The notes below the pieces were generated by a model. It had not been told where the DNA came from. It did no database searches and saw only the letters and a program-made list of their open reading frames with translations. Positions 1 to 8,421 of a stretch of 51,275 nucleotides of DNA are shown piece by piece. A program made the position numbers and the translations under genes. Location of the stretch: positions 1 to 51,275 of IMG/VR virus record IMGVR_UViG_3300030107_006445, one strand, 5' to 3'. This stretch comes from a virus. Position 1 is the stretch's first letter, and every line of letters starts with the position of its first letter.

Positions 1-894
1 GCCTCTTTCATAGAAAGAGTTAAGGGATGTGTCACCAGCCTCTATGCGAAATCCTTGAGTGAGATAAACATTGCCAGTAGAGTTAATTTGTACTGCGTCC
101 GTGTCACTAGCAGACCCGATATACCCACTGTTGGGAATCACAATGTTGCCGCCAGTGGTCATTGTGCCGCCGCCAGTGTAAGTTCCAGAAACGTCTAAGT
201 TAGCATTTATATCTGCCAATGTTGCATTTATCTCTACTTCGTCAGTAGCGTTTATATCTAAAACGGTAGCACTTGGAGCATTTATATATTGGCTTGCATC
301 GTTAAACTGTAATTGCATTGTGCTATTTAAAAGCAAACCAGTATCTGCAACGTGCGTAAGATTTACGTCGCTATCTGTGCCAAAGTTAAGAACAGCTGCA
401 TCACTCGTCATGCTTATATCATCACCAACAGACAAGTCATCCGCTATTGTTACGCTACCGCCCAAATTAAGATCAACCAATGCATCTGTTACGGCAGCAC
501 TAGAGCTTCCGCCATCGGTGTATACCATCTTTACATGACCATTTGGTATAGTGACCTCATTTCCTGAGCCTTGCTTTATTGAAAGGCTTTGTGATCCAGA
601 AGTGGCATTCTCTATAATCCAGAGCTTGTTCACCGTATTGGGCAAAAGAGACACAGTGCAAGTCGAATCAAGTGTGCCTGTATATTTTAAATAAAGAGAT
701 CTTCCTGCATCCGCAGACCCATCAGCGATAGTTGTTGAGTGAGTGTCAGCGTTTGTAGTTATGGCCTCTGTTCCGTAACCAAAAGCATCACAGATAAGAT
801 TCAAATTAACATTCGTGGCTGTGCCCCAAGTTCCCGAAGCATCGCCTGTGCCCATTTCGTTAAGTCTTAAGTCATTGTCATATGAACTAGCCAT
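1..894 (-). CDS. Tail fibre protein, N-terminal part (cut by left edge)
   Basis: An open frame of 298 codons starts at the ATG at 894 and runs off the window with no stop. The N-terminus (MASSYDNDLRLNEMGTGDAS, then GTWGT) matches a type often found at the start of tail fibres in marine podoviruses, where it would attach to the tail hub. The body is rich in Ser, Thr, Asp and Gly with short beta-type repeats such as DINATDEVEINATLADINA, typical of trimeric fibre shafts. The receptor-binding C-terminus is missing. It is the last gene of the leftward structural block and starts one base after the preceding gene ends. Fibre identity is inferred from composition and position. Confidence 0.7.
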   Translation of the reverse strand, partial: MASSYDNDLRLNEMGTGDASGTWGTATNVNLNLICDAFGYGTEAITTNADTHSTTIADGSADAGRSLYLKYTGTLDSTCTVSLLPNTVNKLWIIENATSGSQSLSIKQGSGNEVTIPNGHVKMVYTDGGSSSAAVTDALVDLNLGGSVTIADDLSVGDDISMTSDAAVLNFGTDSDVNLTHVADTGLLLNSTMQLQFNDASQYINAPSATVLDINATDEVEINATLADINANLDVSGTYTGGGTMTTGGNIVIPNSGYIGSASDTDAVQINSTGNVYLTQGFRIEAGDTSLNSFYERG

Positions 895-895
895 C

Positions 896-1318
896 TTAAT
901 CTATCCTAATTATTGCACTTGCACCAGCCGCAGGCATAACTATTGTAAAAGTCCCAGAGCTAACTGTAAAATCTCCGCCAAAATCTAAAACTGCTATTGC
1001 CTTATCACTGTTTGTGCTGTTGTATATTAAAGCCCCTCTAGCTGTAAAACTAGCAGAAGTCCAGCTAGGGTCTGCAAAATCAAAATAAGCTGTTGTTCCA
1101 CTCGTGCCAACTGTCCTGCTTGTCAATTCAACTCCGCCAGAACTATATCCAGTTCCAGAAACTTCACTCAATCCAGAGCTAGCATAAGCTGTTGTTGATG
1201 CTCCTAGGCTTGCGCTGCTGGTGTGTAAGGACATCTTAATTGTGTCTGCTACTAAGTCATGCTGTTCATCTAAAATTTCAGATTTAAACGAAGTGCACAT
1301 CGCTTGAGATATAGCCAT
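896..1318 (-). CDS. Small virion structural protein, possibly fibre-associated
   Basis: A 140-residue protein beginning MAISQAMCTSFKSEIL. The start resembles a small structural protein often found beside tail fibre genes in marine phages. After a helical N-terminus it is Ser/Thr/Gly-rich beta sequence, consistent with a jelly-roll or immunoglobulin-like virion subunit. No signal peptide or catalytic motif is visible. Its ATG overlaps the last base of the stop of the upstream adaptor gene, so the two are translationally coupled. A tail-tip or fibre-adaptor role is inferred from position only. Confidence 0.6.
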   Translation of the reverse strand: MAISQAMCTSFKSEILDEQHDLVADTIKMSLHTSSASLGASTTAYASSGLSEVSGTGYSSGGVELTSRTVGTSGTTAYFDFADPSWTSASFTARGALIYNSTNSDKAIAVLDFGGDFTVSSGTFTIVMPAAGASAIIRID

Positions 1319-1941
1319 TATATTCCTCCGTCATATTCAGCTGCGTAATCTCTGTTCATCTCTTGCATAAAAAGCTGTACAGATTCGTCAAATTGTGCTT
1401 TGTAAAATGTTAATGTTTCTGGAGCTTTAAGAAAAGCAGAAGCCTCCATCAAACAAGCCGAAAGTAATAAATTCTCAGCATTGTTTCCTATCCAACTTGT
1501 AGTATTGGAAGAAGAAAGACCTGTTGCTGGTGCAATAAAATCAGCTGAATATGCAAGAGTAGAGTCAGGTGTTGGTGCCAGAACAACCACAGTCCCAGAA
1601 GTAGAAGCACTTTTGGTGCTGTAAAATTTTGGAGTCCCTTGTGTACTAGAATTTGGCCAATAGTCTCTTAAATAAGAGTCTGTTCTGTGATTCAAGTAAA
1701 TAACATTGCTAGACGAGGTGACAGAAAACTGCCTTATCATTCTTGCGCTAGCAATTGTGTATTCGCTAGTTCCAGCAACTAAATTTGCACTTTGTGTACT
1801 TCGAAAGCAAGGAAGGTTGGGCAAACGCTGAAAAATAATTTCTTCTGCCTGATCTATTATAGCATCAATAGAGTCAGAAAACTCAGTAGAGTCGTCTTCT
1901 AAGAAATTCTTGATATTTGAAACTAAACTAGAATAATTCAT
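1318..1941 (-). CDS. Phage neck adaptor protein (SU10-adaptor-like)
   Basis: A 207-residue, mainly helical protein. The N-terminus (LVSNIKNFLEDDSTEF, then IDQAEEIIFQRLPNLPCFR) follows the pattern of the head-tail adaptor family typified by phage SU10: a helix, an AEE-x-IIFQRLP segment, then beta strands and a C-terminal helical pair. Such proteins form the ring that joins the portal to the tail in podoviruses. It lies with the other neck and tail-completion genes. There are no catalytic residues to check, so the call rests on the N-terminal pattern and context. Confidence 0.62.
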   Translation of the reverse strand: MNYSSLVSNIKNFLEDDSTEFSDSIDAIIDQAEEIIFQRLPNLPCFRSTQSANLVAGTSEYTIASARMIRQFSVTSSSNVIYLNHRTDSYLRDYWPNSSTQGTPKFYSTKSASTSGTVVVLAPTPDSTLAYSADFIAPATGLSSSNTTSWIGNNAENLLLSACLMEASAFLKAPETLTFYKAQFDESVQLFMQEMNRDYAAEYDGGI

Positions 1942-2453
1942 TAGTCATAATCACCATAATCGCCAGATCCATAATCGCCTTCCCCATAGCCCCAGTCTGT
2001 TCTTATTGTTACTGACCCTATTTCGCCAGTGCCAGCAACTCCAGTTTCTGAAACCAAGGCTGAAGGTGTTTCAGTTCCTATCGCACCAGTTCCTGCAACC
2101 CCAGACACTCCTGTAGAAGTTAATTCTATAGAAAATAAGCCTATTGCACCTTGACCTTTTGCACTAACATCTGGCTTTGTGTATTCAGTTGAATCTAAAG
2201 AAATTTTGTTCGCGCTAAAAAAATCAAAAGCCAACTCTAATCGGACACTATTCGGATCGTTATTTGGTCTTGGCTTAAATAATGCAGTTGCATCTACAAC
2301 ATTCCTTGGAGGATTTAACTGTGGGTGTTTTGGCTCCCACTCCTCTGGCTCAACCTGTAAGCCATCCCAAGTTTCTTTAAGCCTTCTATACTTAACTTTA
2401 AATCCAGAACGGTCGCTCATGGCGACTGACTTTTTACCTTTGGCATATCTCAT
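1941..2453 (-). CDS. Conserved structural protein with TWDGL-PEEW motif (paralogue 1)
   Basis: A 170-residue protein. Residues about 1-60 carry SDRSGFKVKYRRLKETWDGL, then PEEWEPKHPQL, which is nearly repeated in the next gene upstream in transcription order. The C-terminal half is a low-complexity Gly/Thr/Val beta-rich stretch with repeats around GVAGTGAIGTE and GVAGTGEIGS, ending in an acidic GDYGSGDYGDYD tail. The start overlaps the preceding stop by 4 bases (ATGA). The molecular role is unknown. The location within neck and fibre genes suggests a virion part. Confidence 0.55.
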   Translation of the reverse strand: MRYAKGKKSVAMSDRSGFKVKYRRLKETWDGLQVEPEEWEPKHPQLNPPRNVVDATALFKPRPNNDPNSVRLELAFDFFSANKISLDSTEYTKPDVSAKGQGAIGLFSIELTSTGVSGVAGTGAIGTETPSALVSETGVAGTGEIGSVTIRTDWGYGEGDYGSGDYGDYD

Positions 2454-2770
2454 GACACAACCACCGTAAAAGTTCCTATTGAGCCTGTAGCAGAGATGCC
2501 TATTTTTAATTGGTTTCTCGGTGTTGATATGTCGTAGTTATATCCTACGAAAAACGTAACAGGCTCTGCGTCATTATCAGAACGAGGATTCTTCAAAATA
2601 AAATAATCAGATATGTTTTTTGAAGGATCTAATTGTGGATGCTTTGGATCCCACTCTTCAGGCTCAACCCTTAATCCATCCCAAGTTGTTACAAGTTTGG
2701 TATAATCTACTTCAAAGCCAGACCTATCGCTTATTGCTTTTGCTCTTTTGCCACTTGCTAATTTAGCCAT
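2450..2770 (-). CDS. Conserved structural protein with TWDGL-PEEW motif (paralogue 2)
   Basis: A 106-residue protein sharing its first 60 or so residues with the adjacent 170-residue gene: SDRSGFEVDYTKLVTTWDGL, then PEEWDPKHPQLDP. The C-terminus differs and ends in a short beta-type ISATGSIGTFTVVVS that resembles the start of the neighbour's repeats. The pair probably arose by tandem duplication. It sits between a gp4-like neck protein and its paralogue, with one-base and 4-base overlaps. Function unknown; a structural role is inferred. Confidence 0.55.
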   Translation of the reverse strand: MAKLASGKRAKAISDRSGFEVDYTKLVTTWDGLRVEPEEWDPKHPQLDPSKNISDYFILKNPRSDNDAEPVTFFVGYNYDISTPRNQLKIGISATGSIGTFTVVVS

Positions 2771-3453
2771 TAATTCAAATTCAACGCTGTTGGTCGAACC
2801 CTCAGAGAAACGCCATCGTTGTCTGATGAAGCAGCAAAATCAAACGATCTTTCATAAAGTTGATCCAGCAACTGGAATTTTTCTGGTGCATATTTGACTG
2901 CCAGTTTGCTCGAAAGGCCAGCGCATATGCAATCAGACCACCTATAAGGAATGTCAGCATCCTCATTAGAAGCAGTTATATCATCAAGTTGATTCATTGC
3001 CCAATAAACTAGACTATATGTAGTTTCATCAGGGATCTGCCAAACATAAATGGTCGGCGTGTATTGTCTGTCTATAAAATACTGACTAGGTTTCCCTGAA
3101 GACGTTTTATTTGGTATTTGGTTATAATCCGAAATACTTAATCTTTGCAAAGGAACGTCATTGGCCGTTGAGTCTGCGCTATCTCTAACAACAACATCTA
3201 TCAAATCAATAGTACCAGCAGGCAATGTGTATGGAGTTGTTTGGTCTTTAACCAAAGTCACTGTAGAATTTGTGACTGTCCAATAATTTATGCCTCTGTT
3301 AGACCACTCTGAAAAAAGCAAATTCAAACTTCTTCTAGCAGCGACGGCATGATGACCTGTCCTTGTCTGAGTGTCTATTCCACAGCGTTCAAATGCTTCT
3401 GAAATAATCTCCTCTACATTGGGTCTAAAAGTGACTGTTCCTGATGTTGCCAT
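2770..3453 (-). CDS. P22 gp4-like tail accessory / neck protein
   Basis: A 227-residue protein with a helical start (EEIISEAFERCGIDTQ, then RRSLNLLFSEWSNRGIN). This is typical of P22 gp4-like tail accessory factors, which bind below the portal and recruit the tail hub. The middle is beta-rich and a C-terminal helical segment includes LSSKLAVKYAPEKFQLL. The P22 homologue was reported to have muralytic activity, but I see no clear lysozyme motif here. Context: immediately upstream in transcription are a small beta protein and the capsid cluster. Confidence 0.58.
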   Translation of the reverse strand: MATSGTVTFRPNVEEIISEAFERCGIDTQTRTGHHAVAARRSLNLLFSEWSNRGINYWTVTNSTVTLVKDQTTPYTLPAGTIDLIDVVVRDSADSTANDVPLQRLSISDYNQIPNKTSSGKPSQYFIDRQYTPTIYVWQIPDETTYSLVYWAMNQLDDITASNEDADIPYRWSDCICAGLSSKLAVKYAPEKFQLLDQLYERSFDFAASSDNDGVSLRVRPTALNLN

Positions 3454-3456
3454 TTA

Positions 3457-3867
3457 TCAATACTGCTTGATTCCTCTTATCACAACTTGATAAGCATCAC
3501 CTGCAGCTCCTGCTCCTGTTGTCGTAAATTTTATATCACCTGTCCCACTACTTCCATAGTCAGCACTATCAGGCAATCCACCAAAAGAGCTGAAGTCTTG
3601 ATAACCGTTGTTTTCATCCATGTGCATAATTATTACATCAGTATCAGCATCAGCAAGAATTTCGACTGTCATGTTTTTGACAACCCACCAAACCTCAATA
3701 ATCCTTAAACCAGAACACGTATCGCCATTTGCACTTTTTGAAAGTCCAGACACATCTATTTTCGCGGCAGCACTTTCATTACCAGTGTCTACATACTGGT
3801 ACTGGAATGCATAAACGACATCTCTCGTGCTCTCGCTAATCTTGGTTGAAGTCGTAATATCTGCCAT
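3457..3867 (-). CDS. Hypothetical beta-rich virion protein
   Basis: A 136-residue protein of beta strands with Gly/Ser turns and no membrane segment. It follows a strong hairpin (3886-3905) that separates it from the capsid-decoration gene, so it may need read-through or its own promoter. The neighbours are neck proteins. A head-completion or decoration role is possible, but nothing in the sequence decides it. Confidence 0.5.
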   Translation of the reverse strand: MADITTSTKISESTRDVVYAFQYQYVDTGNESAAAKIDVSGLSKSANGDTCSGLRIIEVWWVVKNMTVEILADADTDVIIMHMDENNGYQDFSSFGGLPDSADYGSSGTGDIKFTTTGAGAAGDAYQVVIRGIKQY

Positions 3868-3885
3868 AACTAACCCCCATTAAAT

Positions 3886-3905
3886 ATGGGAGCCGAAGCT
3901 CCCAT
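3886..3905 (-). terminator. GC-rich hairpin with UUCG loop, likely terminator
   Basis: A perfect 8-bp inverted repeat, ATGGGAGC/GCTCCCAT. On the minus strand the loop is TTCG, a very stable tetraloop. It starts 4 bases past the stop of the 3910-5025 gene and is followed by an AT-rich stretch rather than a clean U-tract. It would end or attenuate leftward transcription after the highly expressed capsid genes. Confidence 0.7.
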
Positions 3906-3909
3906 TATT

Positions 3910-5025
3910 CTATTCAAAGATTGTACGGCTGATCGTTGAATAGTGAACATCAAGTGCTTCTGCAGCAGCAGCACCAGCTTCAATACCAATTACTGGTATA
4001 AAGTCAACATCATCAGTTAAAGCAGCTGATTTTGTGGTTCCTGTCGTAACAGCAGTACCACCTGTTGAACCAGCTGTGCTGGTGACGTTATACTGGGTTC
4101 CGTCTACAAAAATTGAAGCCTTCCTTGAACTATCTATACTAATTCTCAAATGATAAATAGTATTTGCAGCCACAGTAATCGGCAAAGCACTTATGTAATC
4201 GGTGCCACCTATGCTGTGAACAAAATGCAATAAAGTATAGTCTGAAAATTCTTCGGAATTTGTATCGTCAGTTTGGAACTTAAAATAAGCCTGATTTGCG
4301 TCAGTTGCAATCAATTGGTCTGTGGTTAATTTCAAACCAGCCCACCACTTCTGATTGTCAATAGCGTTTGTGTTTATCGAACACTCCCACTCAACTTGAT
4401 TTTCTGTTCCCCAAACGGTATCAGCCCATGCTGCTTCAGTAGTAGCACTGTTGGGAGTCAATATTGCTTGGTCTTGATCAGCCCCAGCAGTTGTTATTGT
4501 TATCCCTGCTGCGGTAGCATTACGAGTGCAGAGTGCTGAAGTCATATTAGTTCCTTCAACCATCCAGCTCGGATTTGCCCCATTGTTAGGCATAATTGCA
4601 CGAGGAATCACTCGGACATAAAGAGTCCCAGATCCTAAGTCAATTGCGCCTCCTGTGTTATTCAGAACAACTACAGTGACGGTGTTGGCAGCAGTTACAG
4701 CAGCAGTTACAACTAAATCCGTAACATCGATGCTCATTGAGCCTACTGCAAAATCACCAAGCGCAGCACCTGTTACAGTCACCTCTTCTGTTGCTTCGTC
4801 TCCGTCGGAAATGCTTCCCCAGTCTTTGGTTTCAGAAGCTGCCATATAAGATGAAAGTTTTGGAAGACCTACATCAAACCACTCCGTCAGATAATATCTG
4901 CGAGTGTCCATGGCTGCACCGCCATTCAAAGTTCTGTCTTGAACAAGACCTGTTGTGGAATTTTTGCTCACTAAGTCAAAATTATTTTCTGAGCGAACTG
5001 GTCCACTAAAAGTTGTTGTACCCAT
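3910..5025 (-). CDS. Large beta-sandwich virion protein, possible capsid decoration protein
   Basis: A 371-residue protein, almost wholly beta in composition. Residues about 200-330 read like a concanavalin/LamG-type sandwich: a strand carrying WKKW-type aromatic residues, then YHLRISIDSSRKASIFVDG, a common lectin-like strand pair. It lies next to the major capsid gene and has a good ribosome site (AGGAGA, 6 bases before ATG). A decoration or head-fibre role fits sugar-binding-type folds on marine capsids, but this is inferred. Confidence 0.5.
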   Translation of the reverse strand: MGTTTFSGPVRSENNFDLVSKNSTTGLVQDRTLNGGAAMDTRRYYLTEWFDVGLPKLSSYMAASETKDWGSISDGDEATEEVTVTGAALGDFAVGSMSIDVTDLVVTAAVTAANTVTVVVLNNTGGAIDLGSGTLYVRVIPRAIMPNNGANPSWMVEGTNMTSALCTRNATAAGITITTAGADQDQAILTPNSATTEAAWADTVWGTENQVEWECSINTNAIDNQKWWAGLKLTTDQLIATDANQAYFKFQTDDTNSEEFSDYTLLHFVHSIGGTDYISALPITVAANTIYHLRISIDSSRKASIFVDGTQYNVTSTAGSTGGTAVTTGTTKSAALTDDVDFIPVIGIEAGAAAAEALDVHYSTISRTIFE

Positions 5026-5070
5026 AATTATCTCCTGTCTGGGCTAGTCAGCTTTCGCTGTCAGGATTAA

Positions 5071-5093
5071 GAGGGAGAGCAAAAGCCCTCCCC
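5071..5093 (-). terminator. Imperfect hairpin after the capsid gene
   Basis: On the minus strand, GGGAGGGC-TTTT-GCTCTCCC can fold with one mismatch or bulge around a TTTT loop. It lies just beyond the stop of the major capsid gene at 5102. It has no U-tract. It may act as a partial terminator or protect the 3' end of the capsid message. Confidence 0.45.
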
Positions 5094-5101
5094 CCAATTC
5101 A

Positions 5102-6007
5102 CTAGGCTCCTTCGGAACCGAAAACTCCTCGCCAATCAGTCCAACCGAACGAATATCGCTCGCGAACTTTATAACGAACATTCCCAGTTTCAAAATCACC
5201 TTCCATGCCTTTCTTCATAGCTGTCCGTTGAAACGTCTTGAGCCCATCAGGCACGTCCGTTTTAACAAACCAAGCATCAGAATCAGACAAACGACGCATT
5301 ACATGATATCCTTTGGGCAGATAACCACCTGATCGGATAGCATTGATGTCGTTGTCAGCGGTGCCTGTTCTCAATTGAGACTCAAGCAACCTTTCTGCTG
5401 TGAAAGAATAAGCGGTAGGAATTACCAGCATCGTTCCTTGAGCTGCTATTCTTAATCCACGATCATCTTTCATGTCCGCGATATTGATTAAGATAGACTC
5501 AAGTGAAGTCTCTGATAAGTCTGCTGCCGTCGCAAGCACATTACTCTGGTTCCCATTCCTTGTCGGGTGAGAAGCAGAACAGAGCAAAGCTCCGTCCCCG
5601 CCAGTGTAACCTGATGTGAAAGCATTACTTAAAATGTTTGCTCCTTTGATTTCTTTAGTCGAAGCCATGGAACGTGCAAGTGCTTTCGTATAACGAGAAG
5701 CGATAGAACCATACTGGCCATCTTCCTCGGCTTCTTCGGTGATCGAAAAAGCGAGAGCGATAGTCTCGTGTTGGTATCTTGCTGTCCATTGCTGACTTGC
5801 AGAATCATAAGAGATTGCTGCTCCTTCATTTTTTACTGGGGCAACATCGAATCCTTCCAACAGAACGTCTTCTTCAAACGCTCTGGTAGAACTATTAGAT
5901 TCAAATACTGGTTCCCACTCTGAAGGATATTGATCGTACTCTAAGCCAAAAAGGGTGTTCAATCCTGGCTCGAGCATTTTTGCGAATTGTGCTCTATTCA
6001 TCGCCAT
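5102..6007 (-). CDS. Major capsid protein (HK97 fold, Mu gpT-like)
   Basis: A 301-residue protein of the type annotated as a Mu gpT-like major head subunit. It has an N-terminal helix, EDVLLEGFDVAPVKNEG, a long helix SRYTKALARSMASTKEIKGA, an insertion with the LLCSASHPTRNG turn, and a C-terminal beta domain ending YSFGWTDWRGVFGS. The length is normal for this family. The ATG follows GGGAGAA at good spacing. It sits between the small beta decoration-like gene and the lectin-like gene, in the usual head order of scaffold, small protein, decoration, capsid. Part of the N-terminus may be removed in maturation, but no phage protease was identified. Confidence 0.82.
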   Translation of the reverse strand: MAMNRAQFAKMLEPGLNTLFGLEYDQYPSEWEPVFESNSSTRAFEEDVLLEGFDVAPVKNEGAAISYDSASQQWTARYQHETIALAFSITEEAEEDGQYGSIASRYTKALARSMASTKEIKGANILSNAFTSGYTGGDGALLCSASHPTRNGNQSNVLATAADLSETSLESILINIADMKDDRGLRIAAQGTMLVIPTAYSFTAERLLESQLRTGTADNDINAIRSGGYLPKGYHVMRRLSDSDAWFVKTDVPDGLKTFQRTAMKKGMEGDFETGNVRYKVRERYSFGWTDWRGVFGSEGA

Positions 6008-6019
6008 CGTTGTTCTCCC

Positions 6020-6571
6020 TTATATTCCAGCACCATCTTTGAGCAGATGCTCATTGATGATTACTTCCATTACGGCATTGGCGCCAAATGCATTACTTGG
6101 TGAGTCATAAAGTGCCAAGATCTTGCAAGTTGCTGTACCAGCGGCCATTGTGCCTGAAATTTCAAAACCAGACTGACCAGTGGTAGTTGAACCTGCACCT
6201 GCAACAACGTCAGCACAGTTGCCGATGTTAGTTTGGGCAGTTGTTCCTGCTGACTGAACCTTGTAAACAATATATGGATCGTCGTAGATATATGCTACGA
6301 TGTTAGTCGCAGACGTTCCAGACGGCCAATATTGGGAATAAACGTAAGAACCATCAGAAGCAGTGTATGACACTCCTGCGAAAACACCAATGTTGTTAGT
6401 TTCGGTAGCAGTATGAGGCGTTATATATCCTGTGCTTATTACTATGCACAGATCGCCTGTAAAAATGTTCTCTGCTAAACCACTAGCCAAGGTGTATTTA
6501 TTCGCACGAGGTGCGGCACCGCTCATGTGGCGAACTGGTACAAAACCAAAGGCTGCATCTACATTAGCCAT
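6020..6571 (-). CDS. Capsid decoration-like protein
   Basis: A 183-residue beta-rich protein starting MANVDAAFGFVPVRHMSG, a pattern commonly found just upstream of marine phage capsid genes. Composition is Gly, Ala, Thr and Ser with many short strands, and there are two cysteines. It lies 12 bases upstream of the capsid gene, so the two are probably made together in high amounts, as capsid and stabilising protein often are. The role is inferred from order and composition. Confidence 0.6.
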   Translation of the reverse strand: MANVDAAFGFVPVRHMSGAAPRANKYTLASGLAENIFTGDLCIVISTGYITPHTATETNNIGVFAGVSYTASDGSYVYSQYWPSGTSATNIVAYIYDDPYIVYKVQSAGTTAQTNIGNCADVVAGAGSTTTGQSGFEISGTMAAGTATCKILALYDSPSNAFGANAVMEVIINEHLLKDGAGI

Positions 6572-6593
6572 GTTCGTTCGCTCCTATATGAGT

Positions 6594-7079
6594 TTAATTA
6601 TCATCCATTACCGATAAATCTCGACCTGTGCTAGAAGCACTTTGGCGATCTTGATGAATCGATAACCCTGTGTTTCGTCCTAATGCCTCTAGGTCAGCAG
6701 AAACTGATTCATTTTGCTCTGCGTTTCTGCCGTGATAATAGTCCTTCATCTTGCGATGAGTTTCTACTGGCATCTCACAAAGCATCATGCCTTCGACCCC
6801 AATCATACCAGACCACTGTCCGTGGTTTATGGTAGGAAATCTTGGATCTTTAACAGTACTTGCTGGCCTTGGCTCCCAACCTGCACGCATACGTTTAAAA
6901 ACGTTGTCGGGTGTTTCTTTACCTTGAATCGAGGTAGCTATCCATCGTTGAACATACCCAGGACGAGCTTCGGGAGCGTCCAACAATGATGGTGGTTTCC
7001 ATGCAGTTTCTTCGCGAGCTTGTTGCTCACGTTTTGGTTGTCGTTGTTCTTCTGCTCGAACGTTTCTTTTGTTAACCAT
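6594..7079 (-). CDS. Conserved head-region protein of unknown function
   Basis: A 161-residue hydrophilic protein. The N-terminal 40 residues are Arg/Glu/Gln-rich and likely helical or disordered. The middle has a conserved-looking segment, RPGYVQRWIATSIQGKETPD, then KRMRAGWEPRP and GMIGVEGMMLCEMPVE. Proteins of this kind lie between scaffold and decoration genes in several marine phages. ATG at 7079 was chosen; a GTG at 7082 overlaps the scaffold stop (TAGTG) and has slightly better spacing from AGGAG. Function unknown. Confidence 0.55.
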   Translation of the reverse strand: MVNKRNVRAEEQRQPKREQQAREETAWKPPSLLDAPEARPGYVQRWIATSIQGKETPDNVFKRMRAGWEPRPASTVKDPRFPTINHGQWSGMIGVEGMMLCEMPVETHRKMKDYYHGRNAEQNESVSADLEALGRNTGLSIHQDRQSASSTGRDLSVMDDN

Positions 7080-7081
7080 CA

Positions 7082-7990
7082 CTATGATCTCCTGTTATTT
7101 TTATTCTGAGAACGAATTTCTTGGGCATACACCTTCAATGCATTCTCATCTGTTATACCAAGTTCTCTAGCCATGTTTAACTGGTCTCGAGTGATCTGAA
7201 CTCTGTTGCCCTTGTAAGGAGATCCGCCAGCAGTTGGGGCGACTGGATTCCTGCTTTTGACCTTCTTTTGTGGACTCTCATTTTTTGAGTATAACTCTGG
7301 ATGGACTTTTTGTAAACGAGTATCTAATTCTCTGTAATAGCTGTCGTCGTTTTTATCATATCCTTCCAGCTCCAACTGTACATCAATAGCCCTAGCAGAA
7401 GAACTCTGGCGTTCGTAACCAGAGGAATTGAACCACTGGTTTCTATCATGCCAGACATATGCTTTTGGCGGACTCTGAGGGACTTGCTCCTCTACCACTT
7501 GAGGAGGAGGTTGTTGTTGCTGTAAGTGACGGGTTGTTTCAGCCACTTTTATTGCTGCACGCATATCAGCAAGCTGTTCTGTAAATTGTAGTTGAGCTGC
7601 GGAGTCTCCCTCTTCTATGGATTTGGCCAATGCAGACTTAGTCTCATTGTATCTCTGCTCAAACTGTGTCCTAGCATTGTTTTCAGAGCCTTGCTCAAGA
7701 CGACTCAGCCTTTCTTCCAGCGATTTGTTAACATTTCGAAACTCTTCCGCCTCTGCTTCTGCTTCACGCCTCTGCTCTACCAGCTTATTGATTCGCCTCT
7801 GAACTCTTTGACCGTATTCTTCTTTGTCTGGCTTCTCAGCTTTCGCTTCAACAGGCTCTTCTTTCTCAACAGGCTCTTCTTTTTTCGATTGTTGTTCTTC
7901 TACTATTTCTATTTCAAAGCCACTTTCTGCTTTGGTCTTTTCTATTTCTTGCTCTATTTCAGCAAGCACTTCGTTTTCATTGGTTGACAT
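7082..7990 (-). CDS. Capsid scaffolding protein
   Basis: A 302-residue, highly charged protein. Residues 1-60 are acidic and Lys/Glu-rich; residues about 60-150 form a long predicted coiled coil (RRINKLVEQRREAEAEAEEF and on); then a QQQQPPP hinge; and the C-terminus is basic with KSRNPVAPTAGGSPYKGN. Acidic helical proteins ahead of the capsid gene, with a basic C-terminal capsid-binding end, are the usual form of phage scaffolds. No protease domain is fused. It would fill the procapsid and leave before or during DNA packaging. Confidence 0.75.
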   Translation of the reverse strand: MSTNENEVLAEIEQEIEKTKAESGFEIEIVEEQQSKKEEPVEKEEPVEAKAEKPDKEEYGQRVQRRINKLVEQRREAEAEAEEFRNVNKSLEERLSRLEQGSENNARTQFEQRYNETKSALAKSIEEGDSAAQLQFTEQLADMRAAIKVAETTRHLQQQQPPPQVVEEQVPQSPPKAYVWHDRNQWFNSSGYERQSSSARAIDVQLELEGYDKNDDSYYRELDTRLQKVHPELYSKNESPQKKVKSRNPVAPTAGGSPYKGNRVQITRDQLNMARELGITDENALKVYAQEIRSQNKNNRRS

Positions 7991-8016
7991 GGTTGCGATT
8001 CTCCATGGTTACGCTG

Positions 8017-8421
8017 TTATGGAACGTATGCGGCAACTTCTACACCTTCTGGGATGATAGAAGTTATCTCGTCATCATTCAAAAGTAAAAATTTCACACC
8101 ATTTACCACTAATTTCTGGCCTGCATATTTACCATATGTTACTTTCTGGCCAATAGATGGTGATGATGTGCGCCAACGAGCACCAGTGTCTCTGTCTCGG
8201 TAAGCCAAATCGCCCATGGCAGCCACAACACCACAAGCAGTCAGATATTCTTCGTTCTGAATTGTTTCAGTCGGAAGAAAAATGCCTCCTTCGGTCTTTT
8301 TTTTGGGCTCATGGGGCTGAATTAAGACTTTCCAATTCATAGGAACTGGGAGTTGGTGTGGACCAATTGTGGAATTGGTTTGTTCGTCTGTATAAATTTG
8401 CTCAACATGTGGATGAGTCAT
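8017..8421 (-). CDS. GroES-like co-chaperonin
   Basis: A 134-residue protein with the 10-kDa chaperonin fold. Residues about 28-120 show WKVLIQPHEPKKKTEGGIFL, in which KKKTEGGIFLP (residues 40-50) matches the GroES mobile loop that docks on GroEL. They continue with the roof region, GVVAAMGD, and end with the paired strands VTYGKYAGQKLVVNGVKFLL and DDEITSII. It is longer than GroES (about 97 residues) because of N- and C-terminal additions. It probably works with host GroEL to fold the capsid protein, as gp31 does in T4. It lies just upstream of the scaffold and capsid genes, which supports that role. Confidence 0.85.
   Translation of the reverse strand: MTHPHVEQIYTDEQTNSTIGPHQLPVPMNWKVLIQPHEPKKKTEGGIFLPTETIQNEEYLTACGVVAAMGDLAYRDRDTGARWRTSSPSIGQKVTYGKYAGQKLVVNGVKFLLLNDDEITSIIPEGVEVAAYVP

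Noticed and set aside
7592-7987. Plus-strand open frame of 131 codons opposite the scaffold gene
   Set aside because: It is the antisense of the Lys/Glu-rich scaffold; the predicted text is Phe/Leu-rich and has no ribosome site.
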